The notes beneath the pieces are model-generated. The model saw nothing but the letters and a program-made list of their open reading frames with translations, was not told where the DNA came from and did not search any database. Positions 19,054 to 28,180 of a stretch of DNA of 41,898 nt are shown one piece after another. The stretch covers positions 1,147,502 to 1,189,399 of the forward strand of contig NZ_RAIF01000012.1 in assembly GCF_003671715.1 (NCBI RefSeq), written 5' to 3'. Within the stretch, counting starts at the first letter, position 1. Every line of letters starts with the position of its first letter. Position numbers and translations under genes: made by a program. The stretch is from Streptomyces sp. E2N166. Its GTDB lineage: Bacteria; Actinomycetota; Actinomycetes; Streptomycetales; Streptomycetaceae.

Positions 19054-19914
19054 ATGACGACGGCCGTAGCCGCCCCGTTCCGCTTCTTCTCCCTCCAGGT
19101 CGTACGGACGAGGCGGCTCGGGCCGTCTCTGACCCGGGTCACCTTCGCGGGCCCCGACCTGCGCGCTTTCCACTCCGGCGGGCAGGACCAGTCCCTGTCG
19201 CTGTTCCTGCCGCATCCGGGGCAGCCGGAGCCCGCGGTGCCCGTCGAGCTGGGCGACGGCTGGTGGCAGGGGTGGCGTGAACTGCCCGACGACGTACGCG
19301 CGGTGATGCGCTCGTACACGCTGCGGGGCCTGCGCCGGGACGCCCACGGGGACACCGCGGAGATCGACATCGACTTCGTGCTGCACGGCGTCGAACCCGG
19401 GGCCGCCCTCCAGGCCGGCCCCGCCTCCCGCTGGGCCGCCGACGCCGCCCCCGGCGACCGGGTCGTGCTGCTCGGCCCGGCGGTCGCCGACAACCGGGCG
19501 ATCCGCTTCCGGCCGCCCGAGGACACCGACCTGGTGGTGATCTGGGGCGACGAGACCGCCGTACCGGCCGCCTGCGCCATCGTCGAGTCACTGCCGCCCG
19601 GCACCCGCGCCCGGGTCTGGCTGGAGGTGCCGCACGCCGAGGACGTGCAGGAGCTGACGACGGCGGCCGACGCCGAGGTCGACTGGCTGGTCAGGGACGT
19701 CACCAGCGGCCCCGAGGCCACCCTCACCACCCTGCGCGCGGCCCAGCTGCCGCCCGCCGAGCGCCCGTACGTCTGGATCGCCGGCGAGTCCGCCCGCGTC
19801 AAGCAACTGCGCAGGCACTTCGTGGGCGAACGCGGCATCGACCGCCGCCGCGTCACCTTCGTCGGCTACTGGCGTCGGGGCCTGACGGAGGAGCAACTCC
19901 GCGAGCAGGGCTGA
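19054..19914 (+). CDS. Siderophore-interacting protein (FAD-dependent ferric-siderophore reductase)
   Basis: The 286-residue product belongs to the SIP/ViuB family: an FAD-binding beta-barrel with RSYTLR (86-91) contacting the flavin, followed by a nucleotide-binding SIP domain with WGDETAVPAACAIVE and the C-terminal GESARVKQLRRHF and GYWRRGLTEEQL. These cytoplasmic enzymes reduce imported ferric siderophore with NAD(P)H or ferredoxin so that Fe2+ is released. It follows desE closely and probably shares its iron-controlled promoter. ATG 19054 has GGAG seven bases upstream. It fits as the recycling step for ferrioxamine made by the genes downstream. Confidence 0.9.
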   Translation: MTTAVAAPFRFFSLQVVRTRRLGPSLTRVTFAGPDLRAFHSGGQDQSLSLFLPHPGQPEPAVPVELGDGWWQGWRELPDDVRAVMRSYTLRGLRRDAHGDTAEIDIDFVLHGVEPGAALQAGPASRWAADAAPGDRVVLLGPAVADNRAIRFRPPEDTDLVVIWGDETAVPAACAIVESLPPGTRARVWLEVPHAEDVQELTTAADAEVDWLVRDVTSGPEATLTTLRAAQLPPAERPYVWIAGESARVKQLRRHFVGERGIDRRRVTFVGYWRRGLTEEQLREQG

Positions 19915-20010
19915 CGACCGGCACCCCAAGCCTCAACTCACCGTCCGTGACGCACCGGTGATGCGCAAGTGACGACAGTCACGTAGCGGCGTGCGCTTGA
20001 TCGAAGTTAC

Positions 20011-20029
20011 TTAGGTTAGGCTAACCTAA
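20011..20029. promoter_or_regulatory. Perfect iron box upstream of desA
   Basis: TTAGGTTAGGCTAACCTAA is a perfect 19-base palindrome identical to the consensus iron box. TTGATC (19997-20002) upstream may be the -35 element, so the box would cover the -10 region and block RNA polymerase when the repressor is iron-loaded. It lies 67 bases before desA. Confidence 0.93.
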
Positions 20030-20096
20030 GTCGAAGCAAGGGCTTCGCCCTCTCCCCGCCCCCCTCTCGGCCCGTCCCCAACCGGAGGACCCCCAC

Positions 20097-21539
20097 ATGC
20101 GTTCGCACCTGCTCAACGACACCACCGCGGAGCAGTACCGCCGCTCCGTGACCGAAGGAGTCGAGCGGGTGGCCGCCAAAATCGCCACCACCGACCGCCC
20201 GTTCACCGGCGTCACGGTCGACGCCCTCTCCCCCCGCATCGAGGAGATCGACCTCGACAAGCCGCTGCACGACACGGCCGCGGTCCTCGACGAGCTGGAG
20301 GACGTCTACCTCCGCGACGCCGTCTACTTCCACCACCCCCGCTACCTCGCCCACCTCAACTGCCCGGTCGTCATCCCGGCCGTGCTCGGCGAGGCCGTGC
20401 TGTCCGCCGTCAACTCCTCGCTGGACACCTGGGACCAGTCGGCCGGCGGCACGCTCATCGAGCGGAAGCTGATCGACTGGACCACCGCCCGCATCGGTCT
20501 CGGCCCGGCGGCCGACGGCGTGTTCACCTCCGGCGGCACCCAGTCCAACCTCCAGGCGCTGCTGCTGGCCCGGGAGGAGGCGAAGACGGAGAACTTCGCC
20601 GACCTGCGCGTCTTCGCCTCCGAGGTCAGCCACTTCAGCGTCAAGAAGTCGGCGAAACTGCTCGGCCTCGGCCCCGACGCCGTCGTGTCGATCCCCGTCG
20701 ACCACGACAAGCGCATGCGGACCGTCGCCCTCGCCCGCGAGCTGGAGCGCTGCGCCGCGGACGGCCTGGTCCCCATGGCCGTCGTCGCCACCGGCGGGAC
20801 CACCGACTTCGGCTCCATCGACCCGCTGCCCGAGATCGCCGGACTGTGCGAGCAGTACGGCGTGTGGATGCACGTGGACGCGGCCTACGGCTGCGGGCTG
20901 CTCGCCTCCCTGAAGTACCGGGACCGCATCGAGGGCATCGAGCGCGCCGACTCGGTCACCGTGGACTACCACAAGTCCTTCTTCCAGCCGGTGAGTTCGT
21001 CGGCCGTACTGGTCCGGGACGCGGCCACGCTGCGCCACGCCACCTACCACGCGGAGTACCTCAACCCGCGCCGCATGGTGCAGGAACGTATCCCCAACCA
21101 GGTGGACAAGTCCCTCCAGACCACCCGCCGCTTCGACGCGCTGAAGCTGTGGATGACCCTGCGCGTGATGGGCGCCGACGGCATCGGCGAGCTGTTCGAC
21201 GAGGTGTGCGATCTGGCCGCCGAGGGCTGGAAGCTGCTCGCCGCCGACCCGCGCTTCGACGTCGTGGTCCAGCCGTCGCTCTCCACCCTGGTCTTCCGCT
21301 ACGTACCGGCGGCCGTCACCGACCCCGCCGAGATCGACCGCGCCAACCTGTACGCCCGCAAGGCCCTGTTCGCCTCCGGCGACGCGGTGGTCGCGGGCAC
21401 CAAGGTGGCCGGGCGCCACTACCTGAAGTTCACCCTGCTCAACCCCGAGACGACCACGGCCGACATCGCCGCCGTCCTCGACCTGATCGCCGGCCACGCC
21501 GAGCAGTACCTGGGAGAGTCCCTTGACCGCGCTTCCTGA
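20097..21539 (+). CDS. desA: Lysine decarboxylase DesA
   Basis: The 480-residue product is a PLP-dependent group II decarboxylase. PLP-site residues are visible: [14 protein letters not shown]259-V-D261-A-A-Y binding the cofactor ring, and the Schiff-base lysine K293 in [10 protein letters not shown]. It decarboxylates L-lysine to cadaverine, the first step of desferrioxamine biosynthesis. ATG 20097 opens an operon of four overlapping genes; the 3' end overlaps desB by 17 bases. Control is by the perfect iron box 67 bases upstream. Length and order match the S. coelicolor desABCD cluster. Confidence 0.96.
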   Translation: MRSHLLNDTTAEQYRRSVTEGVERVAAKIATTDRPFTGVTVDALSPRIEEIDLDKPLHDTAAVLDELEDVYLRDAVYFHHPRYLAHLNCPVVIPAVLGEAVLSAVNSSLDTWDQSAGGTLIERKLIDWTTARIGLGPAADGVFTSGGTQSNLQALLLAREEAKTENFADLRVFASEVSHFSVKKSAKLLGLGPDAVVSIPVDHDKRMRTVALARELERCAADGLVPMAVVATGGTTDFGSIDPLPEIAGLCEQYGVWMHVDAAYGCGLLASLKYRDRIEGIERADSVTVDYHKSFFQPVSSSAVLVRDAATLRHATYHAEYLNPRRMVQERIPNQVDKSLQTTRRFDALKLWMTLRVMGADGIGELFDEVCDLAAEGWKLLAADPRFDVVVQPSLSTLVFRYVPAAVTDPAEIDRANLYARKALFASGDAVVAGTKVAGRHYLKFTLLNPETTTADIAAVLDLIAGHAEQYLGESLDRAS

Positions 21540-22803
21540 AGCCAGTGCCCCGTACGACTTCGTGGGGATCGGCCTCGGCCCCTTCAACCTCGGCCTGGCC
21601 TGCCTCACCGAGCCCATCGCCGGGCTGAACGGCGTCTTCCTGGAGTCCAAGCCGGACTTCGAGTGGCACGCCGGCATGTTCCTGGACGGCGCCCACCTCC
21701 AGACACCGTTCATGTCGGACCTGGTCACGCTCGCCGACCCCACGTCCCCGTACTCCTTCCTGAACTACCTGAAGGAGAAGGGCCGGCTGTACTCGTTCTA
21801 CATACGGGAGAACTTCTACCCGCTGCGCGTCGAGTACGACGACTACTGCCGCTGGGCCGCGAACAAGCTGAGCTGCGTGCGCTTCAGCACGACGGTCACC
21901 GAGGTGACGTACGACGAGCGGGACGAGCTGTACGTCGTCGCGACCACGGGCGGCGACACGTACCGCGCCCGCCGCCTGGTCCTCGGCACCGGCACCCCGC
22001 CGCACATCCCGGACGCCTGCCGGGGCCTGGCCGGCGACTTCATCCACAACTCCCGCTATGTGCAGCACCGGGCGGAGCTGGTGAAGAAGAAGTCGATCAC
22101 GCTGGTCGGCAGCGGCCAGTCCGCCGCCGAGATCTACCACGACCTGCTCGGCGAGATCGACGTCCACGGCTACCAGCTGAACTGGGTGACCCGCTCCCCG
22201 CGTTTCTTCCCCCTCGAATACACCAAACTCACACTGGAGATGACCTCCCCGGAGTACGTGGACTACTACCACGCCCTCCCCGAGGACACCCGCTACCGCC
22301 TCACCGCCGAGCAGAAGGGCCTGTTCAAGGGCATCGACGGTGACCTGATCAACGAGATCTTCGACCTGCTCTACCAGAAGAAGCTCGGCGGCCCGGTCCC
22401 CACCCGTCTGCTCACCAACTCGGCGCTGACCGACGCCCGGTACGCGGACGGCAGGTACACGCTCGGCTTCCGGCAGGAGGAGCGGGGCAGCGACTTCGAG
22501 ATCGAGACCGAGGGGCTGATCCTGGCCACCGGCTACCGGTACGCCGAGCCGGAGTTCCTCAAGCCCGTCCGGGACCGGCTCCGCTACGACTCCCGGGGCA
22601 ACTTCGACGTCGCCCGCAACTACGCCGTCGACGTCACGGGCGGCGGCGTGTTCCTGCAGAACGCGGGGGTCCACACGCACAGCATCACCAGCCCCGATCT
22701 GGGCATGGGTGCCTATCGCAACAGCTACATCGTCCGAGAGCTGCTCGGCACCGAGTACTACCCGGTCGAGAAGTCGATCGCGTTCCAGGAGTTCAGCGCA
22801 TGA
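21523..22803 (+). CDS. desB: Cadaverine N-hydroxylase DesB
   Basis: The 426-residue product is a flavin-dependent N-monooxygenase of the lysine/ornithine hydroxylase family. It has the FAD loop [10 protein letters not shown] near the N-terminus, an NADPH loop with [14 protein letters not shown], and the family's ATGY motif ([14 protein letters not shown]). It adds oxygen to cadaverine with NADPH and O2 to give N-hydroxycadaverine. The start is TTG 21523, inside the last codons of desA, with GGGAGAG just upstream; I see no better alternative. The stop overlaps desC (ATGA). Confidence 0.95.
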   Translation: MTALPEASAPYDFVGIGLGPFNLGLACLTEPIAGLNGVFLESKPDFEWHAGMFLDGAHLQTPFMSDLVTLADPTSPYSFLNYLKEKGRLYSFYIRENFYPLRVEYDDYCRWAANKLSCVRFSTTVTEVTYDERDELYVVATTGGDTYRARRLVLGTGTPPHIPDACRGLAGDFIHNSRYVQHRAELVKKKSITLVGSGQSAAEIYHDLLGEIDVHGYQLNWVTRSPRFFPLEYTKLTLEMTSPEYVDYYHALPEDTRYRLTAEQKGLFKGIDGDLINEIFDLLYQKKLGGPVPTRLLTNSALTDARYADGRYTLGFRQEERGSDFEIETEGLILATGYRYAEPEFLKPVRDRLRYDSRGNFDVARNYAVDVTGGGVFLQNAGVHTHSITSPDLGMGAYRNSYIVRELLGTEYYPVEKSIAFQEFSA

Positions 22804-23357
22804 GCACCACCACCCCCACGGCCGCCGGCATCGGCGCGCTCACCCTCCGCCCCCTCGACCCGCTGAAGGACGCCGAACTGCTGCACGGCTGGGTCACGCA
22901 CCCCAAGTCCGCGTTCTGGATGATGCAGGACGCGAAGCTGGTGGACGTCGAGCGCGCCTACATGGAGATAGCCGCCGACGAGCACCACCACGCCTACGTC
23001 GGCCTGCACGACGGCGTCCCCGCCTTCCTGATGGAGAGGTACGACCCGGCCCACCGCGAGCTGGTCGGCCTGTACGAGCCCGAGCCGGGCGACGTCGGCA
23101 TGCACTTCCTGGTCGCCCCCACCGACCGGCCCGTGCACGGCTTCACCCGCGCCGTCATCACCGCCGTCATGGCCGAACTGTTCGCCGACCCGGCGACCGC
23201 CCGCGTCGTCGTCGAACCGGACCTCGACAACAAGGCCGTCCACGCCCTGAACGCGGCCGTCGGATTCGTGCCCGAGCGCGAGATCCAGAAGCCGGAGAAG
23301 AAGGCGTTGCTGAGCTTCTGCACCCGCGAGCAGTTCGAGAAGGCGGTGTCCGCATGA
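22800..23357 (+). CDS. desC: N-hydroxycadaverine acyltransferase DesC
   Basis: The 185-residue product is a GNAT-fold acyltransferase of the IucB/RhbD type. Features are [49 protein letters not shown] and the acyl-CoA/C-terminal [22 protein letters not shown]. It transfers succinyl or acetyl from CoA to the hydroxylamine, giving the hydroxamate units for the siderophore. Both ends overlap neighbours by four bases (ATGA), so translation is coupled with desB and desD. Acyl choice between succinyl-CoA and acetyl-CoA sets the ratio of desferrioxamine E to B and cannot be read here. Confidence 0.94.
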   Translation: MSTTTPTAAGIGALTLRPLDPLKDAELLHGWVTHPKSAFWMMQDAKLVDVERAYMEIAADEHHHAYVGLHDGVPAFLMERYDPAHRELVGLYEPEPGDVGMHFLVAPTDRPVHGFTRAVITAVMAELFADPATARVVVEPDLDNKAVHALNAAVGFVPEREIQKPEKKALLSFCTREQFEKAVSA

Positions 23358-25126
23358 GCCTCGCCGACGCCGTCGCCCACCTCTCCCCCGAGCGCTGGGA
23401 CCAGGCCAACCGCCTCCTGATCCGCAAGGCCCTCGCCGAGTTCACGCACGAGCGGCTGCTGGCGCCGGAGCACTCCACGGGCAACGGGTACGTCGTCCGC
23501 TCCGACGACGGCGGGACCGAGTACCGCTTCACCGCCACCGTCCGCGCCCTGGACCACTGGCAGGTGGACGCGGACTCGATCACCCGCCACCGCGACGCCA
23601 CCGAGCTCCCGCTCGCCGCGCTGGACTTCTTCATCGAGCTGAAGGAGTCCCTGGGCCTGAGCGACGCGATCCTGCCCGTGTACCTGGAGGAGATCTCCTC
23701 CACCCTCTCCGGCACCTGCTACAAGCTGACGAAGCCGAAGCTCACCTCCGCCGAGCTGGCGACCAGCGGCTTCCAGGCCGTCGAGACCGGCATGACCGAG
23801 GGCCACCCCTGCTTCGTCGCCAACAACGGTCGGCTCGGCTTCGGCATCCACGAGTACCTGTCGTACGCCCCGGAGACCGCGAGCCCGGTCCGGCTGGTGT
23901 GGCTGGCCGCGCACCGCTCGCGGGCGGCGTTCACGGCCGGTGTCGGCATCGAGTACGAGTCCTTCGTACGGGACGAGCTGGGCGAGGCGACCGTCGACCG
24001 CTTCCACGGCGTGCTGCGCGAGCGGGGCCTGGACCCGGCCGACTACCTGTTCATCCCGGTCCACCCCTGGCAGTGGTGGAACAAGCTCACCGTCACCTTC
24101 GCCGCCGAGGTCGCCCGCGGGCACCTGGTCTGCCTGGGCGAGGGCGACGACGAGTACCTGGCGCAGCAGTCCATCCGCACCTTCTTCAACACCTCGCGCC
24201 CCGAGAAGCACTACGTGAAGACGGCGCTGTCCGTCATCAACATGGGCTTCATGCGCGGCCTGTCGGCGGCGTACATGGAGGCGACGCCGGCCATCAACGA
24301 CTGGCTCGCCCAGCTCATCGAGGGCGACCCGGTGCTCAAGTCGACGGGCCTGTCGATCATCCGGGAGCGGGCGGCCGTCGGCTACCGGCACCTGGAGTAC
24401 GAGCAGGCCACCGACCGCTACTCGCCGTACCGCAAGATGCTGGCGGCGCTGTGGCGCGAGAGCCCCGTCCCGTCCCTCCAGGACGGCGAGACGCTCGCCA
24501 CCATGGCCTCCCTCGTCCACGTCGACCACGAGGGCGCCTCGTTCGCGGGCGCGCTGATCGAGCGGTCGGGGCTCGCGCCCGCCGAGTGGCTGCGGCACTA
24601 CCTGCGGGCCTACTTCGTCCCGCTGCTGCACAGCTTCTACGCGTACGACCTGGTCTACATGCCGCACGGCGAGAACGTGATCCTGGTCCTGAAGGACGGG
24701 GTCGTGCAGCGGGCGGTCTACAAGGACATCGCCGAGGAGATCGCGGTGATGGACCCGGACGCGGTGCTGCCGCCGGAGGTCTCCCGGATCGCGGTCGAGG
24801 TCCCGGAGGACAAGAAGCTCCTGTCGATCTTCACGGACGTCTTCGACTGCTTCTTCCGCTTCCTCGCCGCGAACCTCGCCGGCGAGGGGATCGTGGAGGA
24901 GGACGTCTTCTGGCGGACGGTCGCGGAGGTCACCCGCGAGTACCAGGAGTCGGTGCCGGAACTGGCCGAGAAGTTCGACCGGTACGACATGTTCGCGCCC
25001 GAGTTCGCGCTGTCCTGCCTCAACCGGCTCCAACTGCGCAACAACGAGCAGATGGTGGACCTCGCGGACCCGTCCGGCGCGCTCCAGCTCGTCGGGAACC
25101 TGAAGAACCCCATCGCGGGCCTGTAG
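23354..25126 (+). CDS. desD: Desferrioxamine synthetase DesD (NIS synthetase)
   Basis: The 590-residue product is a NRPS-independent siderophore synthetase of the IucA/IucC family. Visible are HPCFVANNGRLGFG, the substrate/ATP-region HPWQWWNK, SIRTFFNTSRPEKHYVKTALSV, and the C-terminal FhuF-like part with HSFYAYDLVYMPHGENVILVLKDG. It activates the succinyl-hydroxycadaverine carboxylate with ATP, then joins and cyclises three units to desferrioxamine E, or makes B from mixed units. Its ATG overlaps the desC stop. A strong hairpin lies between it and the convergent hexosaminidase gene. Confidence 0.96.
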   Translation: MSLADAVAHLSPERWDQANRLLIRKALAEFTHERLLAPEHSTGNGYVVRSDDGGTEYRFTATVRALDHWQVDADSITRHRDATELPLAALDFFIELKESLGLSDAILPVYLEEISSTLSGTCYKLTKPKLTSAELATSGFQAVETGMTEGHPCFVANNGRLGFGIHEYLSYAPETASPVRLVWLAAHRSRAAFTAGVGIEYESFVRDELGEATVDRFHGVLRERGLDPADYLFIPVHPWQWWNKLTVTFAAEVARGHLVCLGEGDDEYLAQQSIRTFFNTSRPEKHYVKTALSVINMGFMRGLSAAYMEATPAINDWLAQLIEGDPVLKSTGLSIIRERAAVGYRHLEYEQATDRYSPYRKMLAALWRESPVPSLQDGETLATMASLVHVDHEGASFAGALIERSGLAPAEWLRHYLRAYFVPLLHSFYAYDLVYMPHGENVILVLKDGVVQRAVYKDIAEEIAVMDPDAVLPPEVSRIAVEVPEDKKLLSIFTDVFDCFFRFLAANLAGEGIVEEDVFWRTVAEVTREYQESVPELAEKFDRYDMFAPEFALSCLNRLQLRNNEQMVDLADPSGALQLVGNLKNPIAGL

Positions 25127-25161
25127 CGAAGGGACATGGCGAGCGGCTCCTCACAGACGGG

Positions 25162-25195
25162 CGGGCACCCCGGGGACGGTCCTCCGGGGTGCCCG
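25162..25195. terminator. Bidirectional terminator between desD and the hexosaminidase gene
   Basis: CGGGCACCCCGG (25162-25173) pairs perfectly with CCGGGGTGCCCG (25184-25195) around a 10-base loop, midway between two converging genes. Confidence 0.85.
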
Positions 25196-25214
25196 TCGGG
25201 CATCGCGTCGCGGG

Positions 25215-26825
25215 TCAGTCGGCAGTCCAGGGCACCTGCGGCGACCGGTAGTAGTCGATCCCCAGCGCCTCCCAGCGCGGTGCCTGCTCGGCGAGCCGCA
25301 CCTTGTAGGTGTCCCAGTCGTGCGTCTTCGCCGGGGACCAGCCCAGCTCGGCGACGCCCGGCAGTCTCGGGAAGGCCATGAAGTCGAGCTGGTCCGGCGT
25401 CTCCAGGGTCTCCGTCCACATCGGCGCCTCGACACCGCGGACCGCGGAGGCCGGGGCGCCCGGCAGATAGGCGCCCGGGTCCCAGTCGTAGGACCGCTGC
25501 ACCTCCACGTAGCCCGCCCAGGACAGACCCAACGGGGTGTCCTTGTTGTACTTCATGTCCAGGTACGTCCGGTCGGCCGGGGACAGGATCAGCCCGGTCC
25601 CGTTCTGGGCGGCCTTCGCGACCTGTGCCTTCTCCGCGTCGCTGGTGCGGTCCAGGCCCCAGTACTGGACCAGCGCGCCCTCGGCGGGGGTGGCGCCGGC
25701 CAGCTGATGCCAGCCGATGACCGTCTTGCCGTACTTCGCGACGACCGGCTGCACCCGGTCCATGAAGCGCACGAAGTCCTCGTGCGGGGTGGAGTGCGCC
25801 TCGTCGCCGCCGATGTGGAGGTAGCGGCCGGGAGTGAGCGCGGCGATCTCGCGCACGACGTCGTCCACGAAGTCGTACGTGACCTCCTTGTCCACGCACA
25901 GCGAGCTGAAGCCGACCTTGGTGCCGGTGTACAGCGGGGGCGCCACGCCGTCGCAGTTCAGCTCGGCGTAGGAGGCGAGGGCCGCGTTGGTGTGGCCCGG
26001 CATGTCGATCTCGGGGATCACCTCCAAGTGGCGGGAGGCGGCGTAGCGGAGGATCTCCTTGTAGTCGGCCTTGGTGTAGTAGCCGCCGGGGCCGCCGCCG
26101 ACCTCCGTGGAGCCGCCGTACGTCGCCAGGCGCGGCCAGGAGTCGATGGCGATGCGCCAGCCCTGGTCGTCGCTGAGGTGCAGGTGGAGCTTGTTGTACT
26201 TGTAGAGGGCGACGCGGTCGATGTAGCGCTTGACCTCGTCGACGGTGAAGAAGTGCCGGGAGACGTCCAGCATGGCGCCGCGCCAGCCGTAGCGCGGGGT
26301 GTCCTCGATGGTGCCGCCCGCGACCAGCCAGGGTCCGGGCTGCACGGAGTCCTTCTCGACGGCGGCGGGCAGGAGCTGACGGAGGGTCTGGACGCCGTGG
26401 AAGAGACCGGCGGCCTCGCGTGCGGTGATGGTGACGCCGCCGAGGCCGCTGTCCAGGCGGTAACCCTCGTCGCCGTACGGGCCCTTGGCCAGGCGGAGCC
26501 GTATGCCGCCGTGGCCGTGGGAGGTGACGGGGAGCCGGTAACCGGTGGAGGGCCGCAGGAGGTCGGCGAGGTAGTCGCCGACGCGGCGGGCCTCGCGCGA
26601 GTCGTCGACGTGGATGCGGGTGCCGCGGGTGATGCGGTACGGGGAGCCGCCCGGTTCGACCGACGCGGGAGCCGGAATCACCCGGTCCAGGGGAGTGGCC
26701 GCCGGCGTCCTCCGGTCCGGCGCCGCGCCGGTGGTCATGGCGCCGACCGCGGCGACCAGCAGCAGCGAGCCCAGGATCCGGGTCAGCCGGGGAGTCGTTC
26801 TGTGGTGCCGTCGAAGAGGTCTCAC
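25215..26825 (-). CDS. Secreted beta-N-acetylhexosaminidase (GH20)
   Basis: The 536-residue product has a basic, hydrophobic export signal (RPLRRHH then LLLVAAVGAM, about residues 1-35), a GH20b N-terminal domain and a GH20 TIM barrel. The catalytic pair D341-E342 lies in HIGGDEAHSTP, with HLHLSDDQGWR and EIDMPGHTNAA lining the substrate pocket. It removes terminal GlcNAc/GalNAc from chitin oligosaccharides by substrate-assisted catalysis. The S. plicatus and S. coelicolor homologues are well studied. I chose GTG 26825 because AAGGGAG lies six bases upstream and the signal peptide begins there; an upstream in-frame start at 26879 would add residues of non-signal type. A half-conserved DasR-like site lies 30 bases upstream. 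Confidence 0.93.
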   Translation of the reverse strand: MRPLRRHHRTTPRLTRILGSLLLVAAVGAMTTGAAPDRRTPAATPLDRVIPAPASVEPGGSPYRITRGTRIHVDDSREARRVGDYLADLLRPSTGYRLPVTSHGHGGIRLRLAKGPYGDEGYRLDSGLGGVTITAREAAGLFHGVQTLRQLLPAAVEKDSVQPGPWLVAGGTIEDTPRYGWRGAMLDVSRHFFTVDEVKRYIDRVALYKYNKLHLHLSDDQGWRIAIDSWPRLATYGGSTEVGGGPGGYYTKADYKEILRYAASRHLEVIPEIDMPGHTNAALASYAELNCDGVAPPLYTGTKVGFSSLCVDKEVTYDFVDDVVREIAALTPGRYLHIGGDEAHSTPHEDFVRFMDRVQPVVAKYGKTVIGWHQLAGATPAEGALVQYWGLDRTSDAEKAQVAKAAQNGTGLILSPADRTYLDMKYNKDTPLGLSWAGYVEVQRSYDWDPGAYLPGAPASAVRGVEAPMWTETLETPDQLDFMAFPRLPGVAELGWSPAKTHDWDTYKVRLAEQAPRWEALGIDYYRSPQVPWTAD

Positions 26826-26854
26826 GTGCGCTCCCTTCACGATGGTGCACAGAT

Positions 26855-26870
26855 GGGGGTGCGGACCACT
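26855..26870. promoter_or_regulatory. Weak DasR (dre) site candidate
   Basis: GGGGGTGCGGACCACT matches 10 of 16 positions of the DasR consensus ACTGGTCTAGACCACT; the right half GACCACT is exact, the left half is poor. It is between the divergent hexosaminidase and DUF4429 genes. DasR represses GlcNAc-related genes in Streptomyces. Confidence 0.3.
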
Positions 26871-26915
26871 CTCCCTCACAACCGCCGTACGCAGAAGCGG
26901 TGAAACAATCCGCGC

Positions 26916-27800
26916 ATGGCGGAAATCATCCAGAAGGACGGAACGTGGGTCTTCGACGGCGACACCCTGCGGCTGACTCCCGGGCGGGACAAGAACGTCG
27001 GTCTGCTCCGCAGGGAACTGGGTGAACTACTCGTCCCGCTGGCGGCGTTGGCGGGCATATCGTTCGAGCAGGGCAAGAAGTCGGGCCGGTTGCGGCTGCG
27101 CCTGCGGGACGGCGCCGACCCGTTGCTGCACGCGACCGGCGGCCGGCTGGCCGAGCCGCACGACCCGTACCAGCTGATCGTGGAGTCCGACCGGTACGGC
27201 GTCGCCGAGTACTTCGTGGACGAGGTGCGCAACGCCCTGCTCCTCGACCAGGTTCCGTCCGGCCCGGTGGACGCCTACCTGCTGCCCGGCCCCTCCGTAC
27301 CGCTGTCGGTGTCCGCCGGGGACGGCATCGCGAGCTTCGACGGCGAACGCGTGCGCCTGGAGTGGAAGTGGCAGGCGGAGGACGCCAAGTCGGCCGCCGG
27401 CACCCGCACCCTCCCCCTGGCCGACATCGTCGCGGTCGAGTGGCAGCCGACGGTCGGCCTGGAGAACGGCCACCTCCGCTTCACCGTGCGAGGCGCGCCG
27501 ACCAAGGCACCGCCCAAGTACGATCCCAACGCCGTGGAGCTGTGGGGCTTCAAGAAGGATCCACTGATGGCCCTGGTGGCCGCGGCCGTGCAGGCCCGCC
27601 TCCCGCACCCGGCCGCGCCCGTGGCCCCGGAGGAGACCCGGCCGGCGGAGGACACGCCCGCCCCGGCCACCGCCACCGCCGAGGACGACCACGACGCGCT
27701 GCTGCGGCGGCTGCGGGAGCTGGGTGAACTGCACCGGTCGGGGGTGCTGACGGACGAGGAGTTCACCCTGGCGAAGCAGGCGGTACTGAAGCGCATGTAG
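26916..27800 (+). CDS. DUF4429 and SHOCT domain protein of unknown function
   Basis: The 294-residue product appears to hold two copies of the DUF4429 beta-rich domain (about residues 8-95 and 135-215), recognisable by the repeated pattern of GDGIASFDGERVRLEWKWQ and the first-copy WVFDGDTLRLTPGRD. An Ala/Pro/Glu-rich linker follows (about 228-255), then a C-terminal SHOCT motif (LRELGELHRSGVLTDEEFTLAKQAVL). SHOCT motifs are short oligomerisation-type helices found in many actinobacterial proteins. The fold of DUF4429 recalls PH-like domains, but no activity is known to me. ATG 26916 has no ribosome-binding site; AACAAT at the -10 distance suggests a leaderless transcript. A small hairpin follows the stop. 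Confidence 0.75.
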   Translation: MAEIIQKDGTWVFDGDTLRLTPGRDKNVGLLRRELGELLVPLAALAGISFEQGKKSGRLRLRLRDGADPLLHATGGRLAEPHDPYQLIVESDRYGVAEYFVDEVRNALLLDQVPSGPVDAYLLPGPSVPLSVSAGDGIASFDGERVRLEWKWQAEDAKSAAGTRTLPLADIVAVEWQPTVGLENGHLRFTVRGAPTKAPPKYDPNAVELWGFKKDPLMALVAAAVQARLPHPAAPVAPEETRPAEDTPAPATATAEDDHDALLRRLRELGELHRSGVLTDEEFTLAKQAVLKRM

Positions 27801-27816
27801 GTGTCCTCGCGGACAC
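27801..27816 (+). terminator. Short hairpin directly after the DUF4429 gene
   Basis: GTGTCC-tcgc-GGACAC, a perfect 6-bp stem with a 4-base loop, begins at the base after the stop codon. It is short and may only weaken read-through. Confidence 0.4.
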
Positions 27817-27831
27817 GCCCCGGCGGGAGTC

Positions 27832-27847
27832 TGCCCGAAATCGGGCA
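27832..27847. promoter_or_regulatory. Inverted repeat before the small gene upstream of glmS
   Basis: TGCCCGA-AA-TCGGGCA is a perfect 7+7 inverted repeat with a 2-base centre, 43 bases before the preferred start of the small gene. Its size and symmetry suit an operator for a dimeric regulator, but I do not recognise the motif. Confidence 0.35.
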
Positions 27848-27889
27848 GGATTCTTGCGAAACCCTCACTCGTACCCCAGGATCTACCGG

Positions 27890-28147
27890 GTGCACGACGA
27901 ACTCGTTGATCATCTGACGCGGTCCACCCCCCTGAGCCGGGGCGAGGCGCTGCGCGTGATCCAGGACGTGCTCGCCTACTTCGACGAGACGACCGAGGAG
28001 TACGTCCGTCGCCGCCACCGCGAGCTCCAGGCCCAGGGCCTGGTGAACGCGACGATCTTCGAACGGATCGAGGCGGACCTTAAATACCGGGCGGTCGCAC
28101 CGCCGGAGCTGTCGCTCCGCCAGCTGCGCCGCATCGTCTACGGCTGA
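27890..28147 (+). CDS. Small conserved-looking protein of unknown function upstream of glmS
   Basis: The preferred reading is 85 residues from GTG 27890 (VHDELVDHLTRSTPLSRGEA...), with AGG nine bases upstream. A TTG at 27854 in the same frame would add 12 residues, but its codons are less typical and its AGGA is too close. The protein is charged and probably all-helical: an Arg-rich middle (EEYVRRRHRELQAQG) and a C-terminal LRQLRRIVYG. There is no signal peptide, membrane segment or motif I recognise. Codon choice is typical Streptomyces except for a CTT-AAA pair near residue 65. It ends 33 bases before glmS and is probably co-transcribed with it, so a link to amino-sugar synthesis or its control is possible but unproven. 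Confidence 0.65.
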   Translation: MHDELVDHLTRSTPLSRGEALRVIQDVLAYFDETTEEYVRRRHRELQAQGLVNATIFERIEADLKYRAVAPPELSLRQLRRIVYG

Positions 28148-28180
28148 GAAGCCGAAGAGGGACACGAGGTTTACGTATAC

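Noticed and set aside
19969..19982. GTGAC-gaca-GTCAC as terminator of the siderophore-interacting protein gene
   Set aside because: The 5-bp stem is too short to support a call, though no better terminator is present before desA.
22709..23353. N-terminal extension of DesD through desC
   Set aside because: The extension is a shadow of desC; the ATGA overlap at 23354 and the family length support the short form.
28148..28180. glmS riboswitch/ribozyme or T-box ahead of glmS
   Set aside because: The spacer is only 33 bases and no such fold fits; those elements are typical of Firmicutes.
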